The notes: generated from the sequence alone by a model not told the origin. A stretch of 64,000 nucleotides of DNA from Protonemura montana (GCA_947568835.1 OX387611.1:62001-126000), one strand, 5' to 3'; counted from the first letter of the stretch, positions 11,595 to 23,325 are shown. Numbers and translations: made by a program.

Positions 11595-11710
11595 TGTCAG
11601 AGTGACACGGTGTCTTGAGTAAGGGGACCTAGACCTAGGGGAAAAAACAAAAAAACTCACATACACAACCAAACACACTGCCACTGACACTGACAAAGAC
11701 TCTAACAATA

Positions 11711-12215
11711 GACTTGAAAAAGGATATTCTAGCCCGAAGGCCCAAAGTCAAGGTACGAATGCCCTTGCCTTTGGGTACTTAGGGCTAGCAATCATCCAAG
11801 CCACGACCACCTTGGCATTCAAGCAAAAACACTCTTACATGACTTAAACACCTACAAACTCACTGACACCGAAAAAGACATAACAATAAGACTTGAAAAA
11901 GGAGATTCTAGCCCGAAGGCCCAAAGTCAAGGTACGAATGCCCTTGCCTTTGGGTGTTAGGGCTAGCAATTATCCAAGCCACGACCACCTTGGCATTCAA
12001 GCAAAAACACTCTTACATGACTTACACATCTACAAACTCACTGACACCGACAAAGACATAACAATAAGACTTGAAAAAGGAGATTCTAGCCCGAAGGCCC
12101 AAAGTCAAGGTACGAATGCCCTTGGCTTCGGGTCCTAAGAGCTAGCAATCCTCCAAGCCACGACTATCTTGGCACTCAAGCAAAAACACTCTTACATGAC
12201 TTACACATCTACACG
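11711..12215 (+). repeat. 179-bp repeats in the 3' UTR, copy 2
   Basis: Three copies starting near 11711. The second carries a small deletion (TTTGGGTGTTAGGG in place of TTTGGGTCCTTAGGG), which opens a short spurious frame. Confidence 0.88.
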
Positions 12216-12682
12216 GACATAGACACAAACACAACAAAAACTCAGGGCGAAAGTTCCCGAGCTCAGGACACAACAGGATTAGGCCTACGGGGGAAACCTG
12301 TATAAAAAAAACGCACTATGCCTGTCACCTCAAGGGTGGTGTGGAAGAACAGGCAGGTGAACAACTCACTAAAAGTAAGAAGATTCTGGCGTCACTCAAA
12401 ACCATGGTCTTTCCACGAGTGAAACTGCAAGTGTCAAACTTTGATTGGTTGTGTCAAGTGGTCTGGTTGACTGGCCGACCTGGCTGTATTTTAAAAAGAT
12501 TAACGGACGATAGCTTCGGCTGGGTGCATACTTCATGGTAACCACGAGAGAAGAGGTCTCGAAATAGTGGAGGGAACATTGAGAAAACAGGAGCAACGGA
12601 CGAAGAAAGACGGAGACGAAGACCCGGCGAGATCAAGAGAGACGGCTATGTCAAGGAACTCTTGTGCAGAAGAACATAACTG

Positions 12683-12718
12683 TGTACATAACTTTGTACA
12701 TAAGATTTCTGCAATAAA
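12683..12718 (+). terminator. Polyadenylation signal, copy 2
   Basis: AATAAA at 12713-12718, preceded by the same two TGTACATA octamers. Confidence 0.55.
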
Positions 12719-12824
12719 TGGCTTAAAATTTCACTTTTTTTGATGTCTTTACCTGTGCATAATAACCTTGTGACCTTGAAATACTTTCTCATAGTACATT
12801 TTTCCCAGGTTTGTCCCGATAGGG

Positions 12825-13142
12825 CTATGATACACCCTTAGTTTCTAAAGTTGGCAGAATTGAGAAGCTCTGTCAAGCAATATTAGCATCTCCATGGCCA
12901 CTTAAAGTTAAATCAACTATTGAATATCCTATGCTAGGCCATGATATACCCATGGTAACATAAGATAGCAGAATTGAGAAGCTCTGTCAGGCGATCTCAG
13001 CATCTCCCTGGCTACCAAAAGTTAAATCTACCATTGAATATTCTATGCTAGGCCATGATATACCCGTGGTAACATAAGATATCAGAATTTAGAAGCTCCG
13101 TCAGGCGATCCTAGCATCTTAATGGCTAACAAACGTTGAATC
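12825..13142. repeat. 114-bp satellite block, left of the gypsy insertion
   Basis: About three monomers, interrupted at 13142 by the LTR retrotransposon. The block resumes at 17677 after a duplicated AATC. Confidence 0.93.
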
Positions 13143-13408
13143 TGTGGGGGATGTACCCGCCACTCCTCAAACCACGCGCTGGTGGCGCGGCACGGCGGGA
13201 TGCGCGTGGGGGTGAAAAAGTGGTCGGCAGTGGAGCCGACCACGAGGAAGCAGTCACGACCCGGTCGACGAGAAGACAACGCGTCTTCTCCGATCCCGCC
13301 GACTGCATCGAACTACATCTCCATTGTGTCTGTGCATCTAGTGCTAATAAAGCAAATAACTCCTACGGCTCATCACCTTATTGCCCCCATACGTCCCTCA
13401 CCTCCACA
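13143..13408 (+). repeat. 5' LTR
   Basis: 266 bp, TG...CA ends (TGTGGGGGATG to CCTCCACA). Contains AATAAA at 13346-13351 as the likely polyadenylation signal. Identical to 17411-17676. Confidence 0.96.
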
Positions 13409-13409
13409 G

Positions 13410-13427
13410 TGGTGACCCCGACGTGAT
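13410..13427 (+). promoter_or_regulatory. Primer binding site, tRNA-Trp
   Basis: TGGTGACCCCGACGTGAT begins one base after the LTR. It is complementary to the 3' end of animal tRNA-Trp (acceptor GACCTCG/CGGGGTCA plus CCA), an 18-base match as I recall that tRNA. It primes minus-strand DNA synthesis. Confidence 0.8.
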
Positions 13428-13485
13428 ATTTTTTAAGCGAAAAGTGTTGCGTGGTGTGTGCGGTGCGTGTGCATTAACAATAGCG

Positions 13486-14232
13486 ATGGCCGACCCCGTG
13501 GTGGAGCGTGTGAGTATGAAGATGCCACCGTTCTGGAAGGACGATCCGGCGTTGTGGTTCGCGCAGATAGAGTGCCATTTCGCGTCGGCGACGATTTCGC
13601 GCGACATAGTGAAGTTCCACACAGTGGTATGCGCCCTCGAACAATCCGCGGCGAAGGTCGTGCGCGATGTGAGATTGTCCCCGCCCAGCGAGGGCAAATA
13701 TGACTGTATTAAGAACGCGTTAATAGCGCGGTTATCGCCGTCACCAGAGGCGCAGCTCCAGCGCCTGTTGCAGCGTGAAGAGATCGGTGACCGGACGCCA
13801 TCGGAATTCCTGCGACACCTGCGCGAGTTAGGTGCAGGAGCGGTCTCCGACAAGTTGATGCAGACGCTGTGGATAAGTCGCCTGCCAGGTCGCATGCAGG
13901 ATATCCTGGTGGCGTCTGCGGACCAGAACCTGGAGGTTTTGGCGGGGGTCGCTGACCGGATCAGCGAGAACTCAACAGTTGCGCCACACGTGGCGAGCGT
14001 AGACCCATCGCCAGCAAACGACATCCAGACGCAGCTCGACACTTTGACGCGCCAGTTAGCGGCCCTCTCGGCCGACAGGCCGCGCACGCGCTCCACGAGC
14101 CGCCGGAGGTCCCCGGATCGCGACGCCCGGAACGAGGAGCTGTGTTGGTACCACCGTACCTACGGGGAACGGGCCAAGCAGTGCAGGAAGCCGTGCAATT
14201 TCTCATCAAAAAACTTCGCGGGCAGACAGTAG
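13486..14232 (+). CDS. gag: Gag polyprotein of the gypsy element
   Basis: 248 aa. The start chosen is the ATG giving [20 protein letters not shown], the first ATG after the primer site that leads into gag-like sequence. An in-frame ATG at 13381 lies inside the LTR and is unlikely. The N-terminal two thirds show the usual retrotransposon capsid pattern (WFAQIECHF; later [18 protein letters not shown] and LWISRLPG). An Arg/Ser-rich linker leads to the nucleic-acid-binding motif [18 protein letters not shown] at residues 220-237, a C-X2-H-X9-C-X3-C knuckle. It ends with TAG, 91 bases inside the pol frame. It would form the virus-like particle that packages the element's RNA. Confidence 0.93.
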   Translation: MADPVVERVSMKMPPFWKDDPALWFAQIECHFASATISRDIVKFHTVVCALEQSAAKVVRDVRLSPPSEGKYDCIKNALIARLSPSPEAQLQRLLQREEIGDRTPSEFLRHLRELGAGAVSDKLMQTLWISRLPGRMQDILVASADQNLEVLAGVADRISENSTVAPHVASVDPSPANDIQTQLDTLTRQLAALSADRPRTRSTSRRRSPDRDARNEELCWYHRTYGERAKQCRKPCNFSSKNFAGRQ

Positions 14233-17200
14233 CATCGGCGGACTTCTGCCCGTCCGCACGCCGCTTGTACGTCACGGACGTTAAATCCCGGCTACAATTT
14301 TTGGTCGACACCGGATCGGACCTTTGCGTTTTCCCTCGGTCTAAAGTAGGGGGCCCACGCCAGAAAACAGACTACCAACTTTTCGCAGCCAATGGCACAA
14401 TAATTGCTACATACGGCACCTTCCGCCTAGTCCTTGACCTCGGTCTGCGCCGACCATTCGAGTGGCAGTTTGTCATCGCCGACGTGTCGCAACCGATCAT
14501 TGGCGTCGATTTTCTGTCTTTTTACAACCTCGTGGTAAACATTCGCCAACAGAGGCTCACCGACGAGGTTACGTCGCTCACCATATCCGGCCGGGCATCA
14601 TCGAAGGAACCTGATCATGTGAAAGCAGTTTACGGCAGGTCGGTGTACTATTCGCTTCTGGCCGAGTTTCCCGCTATCACTCGACCCGCGGGGACACGGA
14701 TCGAGGTGAAACACCACACGGTGCACCACATCCACACGACGCCCGGCCAGCCGGCAGCGTGCAAGCCACGGCGCCTGGCCCCCGACCGTCTGCGGATTGC
14801 CAAGCGAGAGTTCGACATGATGCTACAGTCTGGCATCGCTCGACGGTCAGCCAGTAGTTGGTCCGCAGCACTACATTTGGTGCCAAAGAAAGAAGATCAG
14901 TGGAGGCCGTGCGGCGATTATCGGGCCCTCAACGATCGCACGATCCCGGACCGCTATCCGGTCCCCCACATACAGGATTTTGCTCAGGCACTCGCCCACA
15001 AGACGGTGTTTTCAACGATCGACCTTGTCCGAGCATACAATCAAATCCCCGTGGCACCGGAGGATGTCATGAAGACGGCGATCACCACACCGTTCGGACT
15101 TTTTGAGTTTCCGTACATGAGCTTTGGGTTGAGGAACGCAGCTCAGACGTTCCAAAGATTCATGGACGAGGTGCTGCGGGGCCTCAATTTTTGTTACGCG
15201 TACATAGACGACATTCTGGTCGCCTCAACCGACCGTGCCGAGCACGAGGAGCACCTTCGACGGCTTTTCACTCGACTCTCCGAGTACGGTGTCTTGGTGA
15301 ACTCCGCTAAGTGCGTGTTAGGTGAACCGGAGGTCACGTTCCTGGGGTACACGGTCAACGCTTCCGGGACCCGACCCCCCAAGGAAAAAGTGGAAGCAAT
15401 AGCTTCCTTCGCGAAACCAGCCAACATCAAACAGCTGCGCCAATTCCTTGGAATGCTAAATTTTTACCGACGTTTTTTGCCTGCAGCAGCCAAGCTCCAA
15501 GCCCCCCTCAACGACCTGCTTGCGGGCGCTGAGAGCTCCGGGAAGACGCCGATCTCATGGACGCCGCAGCTGGAGACCGCATTTGAGGCATGCAAACGCA
15601 GCCTTGCCCACGCCACGCTTTTGGCCCACCCGGACATCAACGCTGAACTCGCGGTCGTAGCAGACGCCTCCGACACCAGCATTGGCGCAGCACTCCAGCA
15701 GCACACAAGTCTCGGCTGGCAACCGCTCGCCTTTTTCTCGCGCAAACTCAACGCAGTGCAGAAAAACTATGGAGCATATGATCGCGAGTTGCTGGCGATA
15801 TACGAGGCGGTCCTATTTTTCAGACACATGGTGGAGGCACGGGCTTTCACTGTGTATACGGACCACAAGCCTCTTACGTTCGCTTTCAAGCAGCGCCCAG
15901 AGAAGTGCTCTCCGCGCCAGTTTCGACATCTGGACCTAATTGGACAGTATACGACAGATATCCGGCACATACCGGGAAAGGACAACACGGTAGCCGACGC
16001 CCTCTCCAGGGTCGAGGCTGTCGCAGCCCCAGTAAGTCAGGAAGAGATCGCACGAGCACAGCAGAACGACGCAGAGCTCAACAACTTTCTGCATTCCAAC
16101 ACGTCCTTGCAGATGAGAAGCCGACAGTTGGATGGCAGCAACCTCAGTCTACAATATGACACGTCACAGGCACGGCAGCGTCCATTCGTGCCAGAATTGC
16201 TCCGACGCAGGGTGTTCGACAGCCTACACAGCCTGTCTCACCCCGGGGTCCGGGCAACCAGCAAGCTCGTGGCGGAGCGCTACGTCTGGCCATCGATAAA
16301 CAAGGACTGCAGGGAGTGGGCGAGAACATGCCTCCAGTGTCAACGTTCCAAGGTGACGCGTCACACAAAGGCACCGATCCACCAGTTTGCCGCACCGAGT
16401 AACCGGTTCGAGCACATACACATAGACCTAGTGGGACCACTGCCGGTCTCAAACGGGTCTAGATACCTGCTCACGTGCGTCGACCGGTTCACACGGTGGC
16501 CAGAAGCCATCCCAATCCCCGACATAACCGCGGACACGGTAGCGACTGCCTTGGTTACGGGATGGATAGCCCGCTTTGGCACGCCGCTTCGCATAACCAC
16601 AGATCAAGGACGTCAATTCAAATCGGGCCTTTTCCGATCCCTCAGCCATCTGACCGGCTCGACACATCTGCATACTACAGCCCATCACCCTCAGGCCAAT
16701 GGAATGGTAGAGCGCCTCCACCGGCAACTGAAAGCGGCCATCAAGTGCCACGAGGACGACAAATGGACGGACGTGCTTCCCTGGGTGTTACTGGGAATAC
16801 GGTCAGCCTGGAAGGAGGACTTAAAAGCCACATCAGCTGAACTAGTGTACGGTGCTACGCTTCGTCTTCCCGGCGAGTACCTTGCGCCCTCAGCCGGGGC
16901 ACGAGACGCTACCTCGGCGTACGTGGACCAGCTGCGACAACACCTGGAGAAGCTGCGCCCCGCGCAACCCTCGCATCACGGTCAGCATGCGGTTTTCCTG
17001 TTCAAGGATCTGGCGACATGCACGCATGTGTTCGTGCGCCATGACGCGGTGCGCACACCACTGCAACCACCGTACGATGGACCGTTCGAGGTCATTGCCC
17101 GCCACGACAAATGTGTCACAATCATGCGCGGCGGGCAGAGGGTCGTCGTTTCCGTGGACAGGCTGAAGCCAGCTTACATTTTGCCCGACGACACCGCTAC

Positions 17201-17483
17201 ACCCTCGCCTCCAGTGAACGACACCGCTGTTGCACCCCCGCCTCCGCGGGGCGACAACACTTCGGCACCCTTGCCTCCTCGGGGCGACGACGCCGCTACA
17301 CCAGCTCCAATCGTCACCACCCGCTCCGGCCGTCGAGTACATTTTCCTGCACGTCTCGCGACCGTGGTATCGTGTTCCGCGATGCACACGGGACACTGGG
17401 GAGGGGGTCCTGTGGGGGATGTACCCGCCACTCCTCAAACCACGCGCTGGTGGCGCGGCACGGCGGGATGCGCGTGGGGGTGA
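14142..17483 (+). CDS. pol: Pol polyprotein (PR-RT-RNaseH-IN) of the gypsy element
   Basis: Open frame of 1113 codons counted from its first ATG, probably made as Gag-Pol by -1 frameshifting near 14214. Protease has DTGS at residues 56-59. Reverse transcriptase has YIDD at 354-357. RNase H has Asp508, Glu549, Asp575 and Asp619. The integrase zinc motif is His696, His700, Cys730, Cys733, and the integrase catalytic triad is Asp762, Asp821, Glu857 (35 residues between the last two). The C-terminus has a GPF-type segment ([14 protein letters not shown]), then Pro-rich PPRGD-like repeats. It finishes 24 codons inside the 3' LTR. All catalytic residues are present and no internal stop occurs, so the product could be active. 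Confidence 0.96.
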   Translation: MLVPPYLRGTGQAVQEAVQFLIKKLRGQTVASADFCPSARRLYVTDVKSRLQFLVDTGSDLCVFPRSKVGGPRQKTDYQLFAANGTIIATYGTFRLVLDLGLRRPFEWQFVIADVSQPIIGVDFLSFYNLVVNIRQQRLTDEVTSLTISGRASSKEPDHVKAVYGRSVYYSLLAEFPAITRPAGTRIEVKHHTVHHIHTTPGQPAACKPRRLAPDRLRIAKREFDMMLQSGIARRSASSWSAALHLVPKKEDQWRPCGDYRALNDRTIPDRYPVPHIQDFAQALAHKTVFSTIDLVRAYNQIPVAPEDVMKTAITTPFGLFEFPYMSFGLRNAAQTFQRFMDEVLRGLNFCYAYIDDILVASTDRAEHEEHLRRLFTRLSEYGVLVNSAKCVLGEPEVTFLGYTVNASGTRPPKEKVEAIASFAKPANIKQLRQFLGMLNFYRRFLPAAAKLQAPLNDLLAGAESSGKTPISWTPQLETAFEACKRSLAHATLLAHPDINAELAVVADASDTSIGAALQQHTSLGWQPLAFFSRKLNAVQKNYGAYDRELLAIYEAVLFFRHMVEARAFTVYTDHKPLTFAFKQRPEKCSPRQFRHLDLIGQYTTDIRHIPGKDNTVADALSRVEAVAAPVSQEEIARAQQNDAELNNFLHSNTSLQMRSRQLDGSNLSLQYDTSQARQRPFVPELLRRRVFDSLHSLSHPGVRATSKLVAERYVWPSINKDCREWARTCLQCQRSKVTRHTKAPIHQFAAPSNRFEHIHIDLVGPLPVSNGSRYLLTCVDRFTRWPEAIPIPDITADTVATALVTGWIARFGTPLRITTDQGRQFKSGLFRSLSHLTGSTHLHTTAHHPQANGMVERLHRQLKAAIKCHEDDKWTDVLPWVLLGIRSAWKEDLKATSAELVYGATLRLPGEYLAPSAGARDATSAYVDQLRQHLEKLRPAQPSHHGQHAVFLFKDLATCTHVFVRHDAVRTPLQPPYDGPFEVIARHDKCVTIMRGGQRVVVSVDRLKPAYILPDDTATPSPPVNDTAVAPPPPRGDNTSAPLPPRGDDAATPAPIVTTRSGRRVHFPARLATVVSCSAMHTGHWGGGPVGDVPATPQTTRWWRGTAGCAWG
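14208..14257 (+). other. -1 ribosomal frameshift signal (slippery heptamer plus pseudoknot)
   Basis: A AAA AAC at 14208-14214, in the gag frame (tcA AAA AAC), is a canonical X XXY YYZ heptamer 15 bases before the gag stop. Slipping back one base enters the pol frame. Four bases further, 14219-14226 (CGGGCAGA) can pair with 14245-14252 (TCTGCCCG). Loop bases 14238-14242 (GCGGA) can pair with 14253-14257 (TCCGC), forming an H-type pseudoknot. The pairing was found by eye and not folded computationally. Confidence 0.8.
17393..17410 (+). promoter_or_regulatory. Polypurine tract
   Basis: Purine-rich ACTGGGGAGGGGGTCC directly before the 3' LTR, in the position of the plus-strand primer. It is also read as pol codons. 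Confidence 0.6.
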
Positions 17484-17676
17484 AAAAGTGGTCGGCAGTG
17501 GAGCCGACCACGAGGAAGCAGTCACGACCCGGTCGACGAGAAGACAACGCGTCTTCTCCGATCCCGCCGACTGCATCGAACTACATCTCCATTGTGTCTG
17601 TGCATCTAGTGCTAATAAAGCAAATAACTCCTACGGCTCATCACCTTATTGCCCCCATACGTCCCTCACCTCCACA
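17411..17676 (+). repeat. 3' LTR
   Basis: Identical by eye to the 5' LTR. It contains the last 24 codons of pol and AATAAA at 17614-17619. Confidence 0.96.
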
Positions 17677-18236
17677 AATCTATTATTAAACCTCCTTGAA
17701 AGGCCATGATATATCCGTGGTATTATAAGATAGCAGAATTGAGAAGCTCTGTCAGGTGATCTCAGCATCTCCATGGCTACCAAACGTTGAATCTACCATT
17801 GAACCTCCTATGCTAGACCATGATATACCCGTGGTAACATAAGATAGCAGAATTGAGAAGCTCTGGCAGGCGATCTGAGCATCTCCATGGCTACAGACGT
17901 TGAATCTACCATTGAACCTCCTATGCTAGGCCATGATATATCCGTGGTTACATAAGATAGCAGAATTGAGAAGCTCTGTCAGGCGATTTCAGCATCTCCA
18001 TGGCTGCAAACGTTGAATCTACCATTGAACCTCCTATGCTAGGCCATTATATACCCGTGGTAACATAAGAAAGCAGAATTGAGAAGCTCTGTCAGGCGAT
18101 CTCAGCATCTCCATAGCTACCAAACTTTGAATCTACCATTGAACCTCCTATGCTAGGCCTGTATACCCGTGGTAACATAAGATTGCAGAATTGAGAAGCT
18201 CTGTCAGGCAATTTCAGCATCTCCATGGCTGAAAAA
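17677..18236. repeat. 114-bp satellite block, right of the gypsy insertion
   Basis: Continuation of the block broken at 13142. The next unit start equivalent to position 1 is at 17688. Confidence 0.95.
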
Positions 18237-18650
18237 CGTAAAATCATTAAATTACCATACAATTTCCATACGTTTAATCTACCATTAGGACTAGGAGGTT
18301 ATAACGTCTGTAAGTGAAATGATCGCTCCCTGTATCTATTGGCATTATTCAGAAACGGGCAGGATATTGAAAAGGAGGTATTTGAGAATATGGAGAGGGC
18401 CTAAAGGAGAATGAAAAGGGTCTATGGGAGAATCGAGAAGATCTGAAGGAATATGTTGAGGGAGATGGAACAGTGCAAATTTGCACCTCAACAGTAAAAC
18501 TCCTACACGCAACCCGCAGTTCAAACTTGGCTCGTCCACGCTAAAACGCCTCCACGCAACCCGCAGTGCAAACTTTTCTCCGCTTAAATGAAGAAGAAGC
18601 AGCTAAATCAACGAGCAAGAGCAGGACGAGTTAACTGAGTGCAGTTGTTA
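18237..18650. other. Spacer, unit 3
   Basis: Near-identical to the unit 1 spacer. No gene seen. Confidence 0.6.
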
Positions 18651-19473
18651 CCTGTCACCAGGCTGGTAGCTCTATCAGCTGAGAGGGCTGTGACCCTCTG
18701 CAGCCCTGTCCTGTCACCAGGCTGGTAGCTCTATCAGCTGAGAGGGCTGTGACCCTCTGCAGCCCTGTCTTGTCACCAGGCTGGTAGCTCTATCAGCTGA
18801 AAGGGCTGCGACCTTCTGCAGCCCTGTTCCGTCACCAGGCTGGTAGCTCTATCAGCTGAGAGGGCTGCGACCCTCTGCAGCCCTGTCCTGTCACCAGGCT
18901 GGTAGCTCTATCAGCTGAGAGGGCTGCGACCCTCTGCAGCCCTGTACTGTCACCAGGCTGGTAGCTCTATCAGCTGAGAGGGCTGTGACCCTCTGCAGCC
19001 CTGTCCTGTCACCAGGCTGGAAGCTCTTTCAGCTGAGAGGGCTGTGACCCTCTGCAGCCCTGTCTTGACACTAGGCAGGTAGCTCTATCAGCTGAGAAGG
19101 CTGCAAACCTCTGGCGCCCTGTCCTGTCACCAGGCTGGTAGCTCTATCAGCTGAGAGGGCTGTGACCTTCTGCAGCCCTGTCCTGTCGCCAGGCTGGTAG
19201 CTCTATCAGCTGAGATGGCTGCGATCCTCTGCAGACCTGTCCTGTCACCAGGCTGGTAGCTCTATCAGCTGAGATGGCTGCGATCCTCTGCAGCCCTGTC
19301 CTGTCACCAGGCTGGAAGCTCTATTAGCTGAGAGGGCTGTGACCTTCTGCAGCCCTGTCCTGTCGCCAGGCTGGTAGCTCTATCAGCTGAGAGGGCTGTG
19401 ACTCTCTGCAGCCCTGTCCTGTCACCAGGCTGGTAGCTCTATCAGCTGAGAGGGCGTCGACTCTCTGTAGCCG
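18651..19473. repeat. 59-bp minisatellite, unit 3 (~14 copies)
   Basis: Same monomer. One internal copy has a damaged CTCTGGCGCCCTG end that is not seen in the other arrays. Confidence 0.95.
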
Positions 19474-20178
19474 TGAGGAAAGATGGTTAGGTAACTTCGG
19501 TCTGTTCACCTGTGTGCGTCGGTTTGACGTCACCAGGAGATTAAAAGCGATTTAATCTCAAATATTTGGATAATTATTTAATCAGCCCCAAGCTTCTTCT
19601 TTTATTTGTTGAACCATACGAAACTATTATATACAAAGTAATATAAAAGCTGTGAAATCTAAAATACAACCTATACGAAGGTTCCAGCAGCGTTAAAGCA
19701 AAGAATTAGGCTTAATTAGAGGAAATAACAGAATGGTTAATCTGTTTTTTCGGAATGCTAGGTTTCAGCCAAATTTCGCCAATTTTTTCTCAGATATGCT
19801 GGGTTCAATGATTGAATAATAACTCATTTAACAATAACAAGAATTTCACGAACAGAATAAAAAAGGTCTATTTCTTGGAGGCCTTCATCTTGGATTCAGG
19901 AATCCCACACATGTTACTAACCACCGACTCTCTGAAGAAGAAATGTGAATGCAGGTCACTGAAGTGGCAACAATGGTTGTCTAGGTGACATCGACAATCC
20001 CAACGAGGCATGGGAAACAATAAAACGCAAGAAATGTCGCGTATAGACCAAACAAAGGGGTCATTGCCTCGGAAACTTTACTTCATTATCTAAACTTTCG
20101 ACGTTTCAAGATTCGTGTGTGAAGCAGCGACATACTTTCCAATCTGATATTAATCAGCAAAGTTAAAGATCCGAAAAA
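19474..20178 (+). promoter_or_regulatory. Upstream region of gene copy 3
   Basis: CRE octamer at 19525-19532. The sequence otherwise follows unit 1. Confidence 0.38.
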
Positions 20179-22704
20179 AGTCTTCTTCGCCTAAGAGCAC
20201 CGCGCAGGGAGCTGCAGTTAAGTCGTTGACCTGGTTCGACCAGAGTGTACAAGAAGAAGAAGCAGAAGCCAACTCTATCAAATCCTTGTCTGGGGGTCTG
20301 CAAGAGTTTGAAGACTGGAGCAATGACCGGCCAGTGAAGCCAGCTGATTGTTCCCTCGACTCCGAGGTGAACAGGACATGTGGCGAATCATCACAGCTCG
20401 TAGCCGGTGAGTAAATTAATAAATAAACCAGGGATATGAACTAATGACCTGCCCAATTGGCTTCACTTTGGCCATGGTCTCGGGATCAAAAACTGTTATT
20501 CCAAATGTCAAAGAGTTATAATGTACTGAAAAGTGTGATGCATGTAATATTGTTCGACGAATAATGAACAAGATGTTATTGTAGATTAATTTCAGACATA
20601 GATTTGCAAGCCTTATCTGTCAAATAATCATCTTGTGTGCGTGTGACAATAGAATAACTATTGCTATCGTTTTTACCACGAAGCTGCTGAAGAAGAATTG
20701 AACTTGACTGACAGGTCCAATAAATCCGATCTGCACCGGTTTGTTTGTCCACAGACCCTAGTGTTGGAGCTGAGGAAGTCTCCGTTACCAAAAAAAATGA
20801 AGATCTTGTTGGCGATGAGATGCATTGCCATGAACAGCACTGCCAAGAAGAACCCTTGGCTTCCAATAAGCCCATGGATAACATCATTGACACCATTGCA
20901 GACACCAAAGACCAGGAAGCCGAGGAAGGTGTGGCTAAAAACATGGTTGCGGCGGAGAACGACAGCCACGACCTGTACTGGTCGGACCTCTTAGAGGATC
21001 TGAACATGGACGTCATCGCATCTGACAGCATTCCGCTGAGCAGAGGCAGAACTTTGTTCAGTAAGTACATACCAGCAGCAGATCATGGCATGCCAGCTGC
21101 AAGATGTCATAGTAAACTGTTAAGCGTGTTGTTAACACCGGTTCTCATGAGATCACCAAAGTCTAGGAATACTGTGCTGGTGCAGGATTTGGATAGGTGA
21201 CCATCGTACACATGACCAGTTTTTTTCGGAAAAGATGTTGCAAGGATAAAATTTGTATTGCAACTCCACTTGACTTGCTTTTCAACCGCTCTATCAATAG
21301 ATTTGTCTAGGACTTCTGTTGTTCAAGTTGTACCGTCCTTTGGAACGGACGTTAGGCCGGACGTCCCTTGGTCTTTGACAGAAGTAGGCTACTTGCCGGT
21401 TCAGGATTTCCTCGCCACCCTTTTGGGTTAGGTTATTTATCCATTTATTTATTAACGCCATTAGACTTGTGCCACAGGGCCTGTTGTCAAGACAGTTCGT
21501 CGTTAAACACAATAATAAAGCAAGATGTTAAAGAAATTCCGGCTTGACATGGGTTACTTATTAGCGCGTCTTTCTGCAGAGATGAACGCTGGGGATTTAG
21601 TCGAGGAAGAAGAAATGAACTTTATTCACGAATGCCTGTCCGCCCTGAACCCAAACGAGACAATCGCTGATGCAATTAACGGAGATCGTCTAGAAAATCC
21701 AAATCATAGCGATGGTAAGTAGATTGCATTTCATTTGCCTGCTTTTTCCTTCTCTTACCAGTCTTTCAAGAATAGTCATTGTTGTAATTCAACGCGTCAT
21801 ATTCTGGGTATGTGCTCTCCTGACTCGGTACATATGAAGGAAAATATGACCGGTATATACTTGGGAGCAATCAGTTTACAAGTTGGATATCTCGGTAGAT
21901 ACAAGTTGGGGTTGGATTGATTCGTGGTTTGTTCTAGAATATAAGAAGCTATCGCGCTATTTACTTATATTTAAACACTCACCACTTACCACTTGAAGAT
22001 TTCCTAGTGATGGCCTTGTAAACTTTCTTCCTGTTATGTGCGTTCCTTTGTGCCCTACCGTTGTGTGTTACGAGTCCTGATCAGTTCTGTTCTTTATGTT
22101 TCAAGATGAAACTACCGACGTCACACTGGCTTACTGCGAGCGGGCTTCTGCTGATGAGAAGCCGAGCGGTGAACCAACATCTCTCTCCAATCACCCTGAC
22201 ATCGGGATATCGGACCTCTCTTCTTCTGGATGTTCGGCCGTCGTCCCCCAGCCTGGGGTTTCTTCATCAGTAGAAGAAGCAGTCCAAGATCTGCACGATC
22301 TACAGCGAGTTCAAGGTGTGGAAAATATGGAGCCAACTGAACCAGCAATGATGATTGATCCGCCAGCTGTTCACCTCCTGGTAGCTTTTTATCAGGAAAA
22401 AGTGGAGGAACAAATAGAGAAACTGAACGACGAAGAAAAGAAAAAAGAAGAAGGCAAAGGTGATTGCTTTGAAATATTGACATTGGAAGCTGATAGAGAC
22501 AATAGAAAAGAGGATGCAGGACCTGACCAACTCTGCGAGGTCGATAAATCAGATTGTCTTAAAGAGTCTGTTTACGACTGGAAAGACAATATTTCGGAGC
22601 ACGGAAAACGTCTTAGCGCATGGCGAAGGTTCGTGCGATGCATGCGGCGTTGCGTGCCGTGCGTTGGCCAACGCAAAGGCTCGAAGCCCTATGGTTCGAA
22701 CTAG
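20179..22704 (+). pseudogene. Tandem-array gene, copy 3, long isoform, start codon lost
   Basis: E1 (to 20406) reads GAAAAAAGTCTTC where the other copies have GAAAAAATGTCTTC. A one-base T deletion removes the ATG, and no other ATG lies in the E1 frame. E2 20755-21060 and E4 22106-22704 keep open frames and splice sites. E2 differs by EDLNMDV and RTLF. Only non-AUG or upstream initiation could make the long form here. Confidence 0.55.
21525..22704 (+). CDS. Tandem-array gene, copy 3, short isoform
   Basis: E3 21525-21714 plus E4 22106-22704, intact. E4 has DLSSSGC, shared with copies 4 and 6, and a KPYGSN end. The short form would be the only one available from this copy. Confidence 0.55.
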
Positions 22705-22820
22705 TGTCAGAGTGACACGGTGTCTTGAGTAAGGGGACCTAGACCTAGGGGAAAAAACAAAAAAACTCACAAACACAACCAAACACACTGCCACTGACAC
22801 TGACAAAGACTCTAACAATA

Positions 22821-23325
22821 GACTTGAAAAAGGATATTCTAGCCCGAAGGCCCAAAGTCAAGGTACGAATGCCCTTGCCTTTGGGTCCTTAGGGCTAGCA
22901 ATCATCCAAGCCACGACCACCTTGGCATTCAAGCAAAAACACTCTTACATGACTTAAACACCTACAAACTCACTGACACCGAAAAAGACATAACAATAAG
23001 ACTTGAAAAAGGAGATTCTAGCCCGAAGGCCCAAAGTCAAGGTACGAATGCCCTTGCCTTTGGGTCCTTAGGGCTAGCAATTATCCAAGCCACGACCACC
23101 TTGGCATTCAAGCAAAAACACTCTTACATGACTTACACATCTACAAACTCACTGACACCGACAAAGACATAACAATAAGACTTGAAAAAGGAGATTCTAG
23201 CCCGAAGGCCCAAAGTCAAGGTACGAATGCCCTTGGCTTCGGGTCCTAAGAGCTAGCAATCCTCCAAGCCACGACCATCTTGGCACTCAAGCAAAAACAC
23301 TCTTACATGACTTACACACCTTCAC
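22821..23325 (+). repeat. 179-bp repeats in the 3' UTR, copy 3
   Basis: Three copies, almost base-for-base the same as in copy 1. Confidence 0.9.

Larger units (their letters stand above)
13143..17676 (+). mobile_element. Ty3/gypsy LTR retrotransposon, CsRn1/Kabuki-like, apparently intact
   Basis: A 4534-bp element bounded by two 266-bp LTRs that are identical by eye. It is flanked by a 4-bp target duplication AATC (13139-13142 and 17677-17680) within a satellite monomer. Internal order: tRNA-Trp primer site, gag, -1 frameshift, pol with PR-RT-RNaseH-IN, purine tract, 3' LTR. There is no envelope gene. No stop or frameshift damage was found in either frame. The tRNA-Trp primer and the C-X2-H-X9-C-X3-C gag motif fit what I know of the CsRn1/Kabuki clade. 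Identical LTRs imply a very recent insertion. Only one of the six units carries it, so it came after that unit formed. Confidence 0.96.

Noticed and set aside
16840..17410. Envelope gene in the gypsy element
   Set aside because: Pol runs into the 3' LTR and leaves no space for a further ORF.
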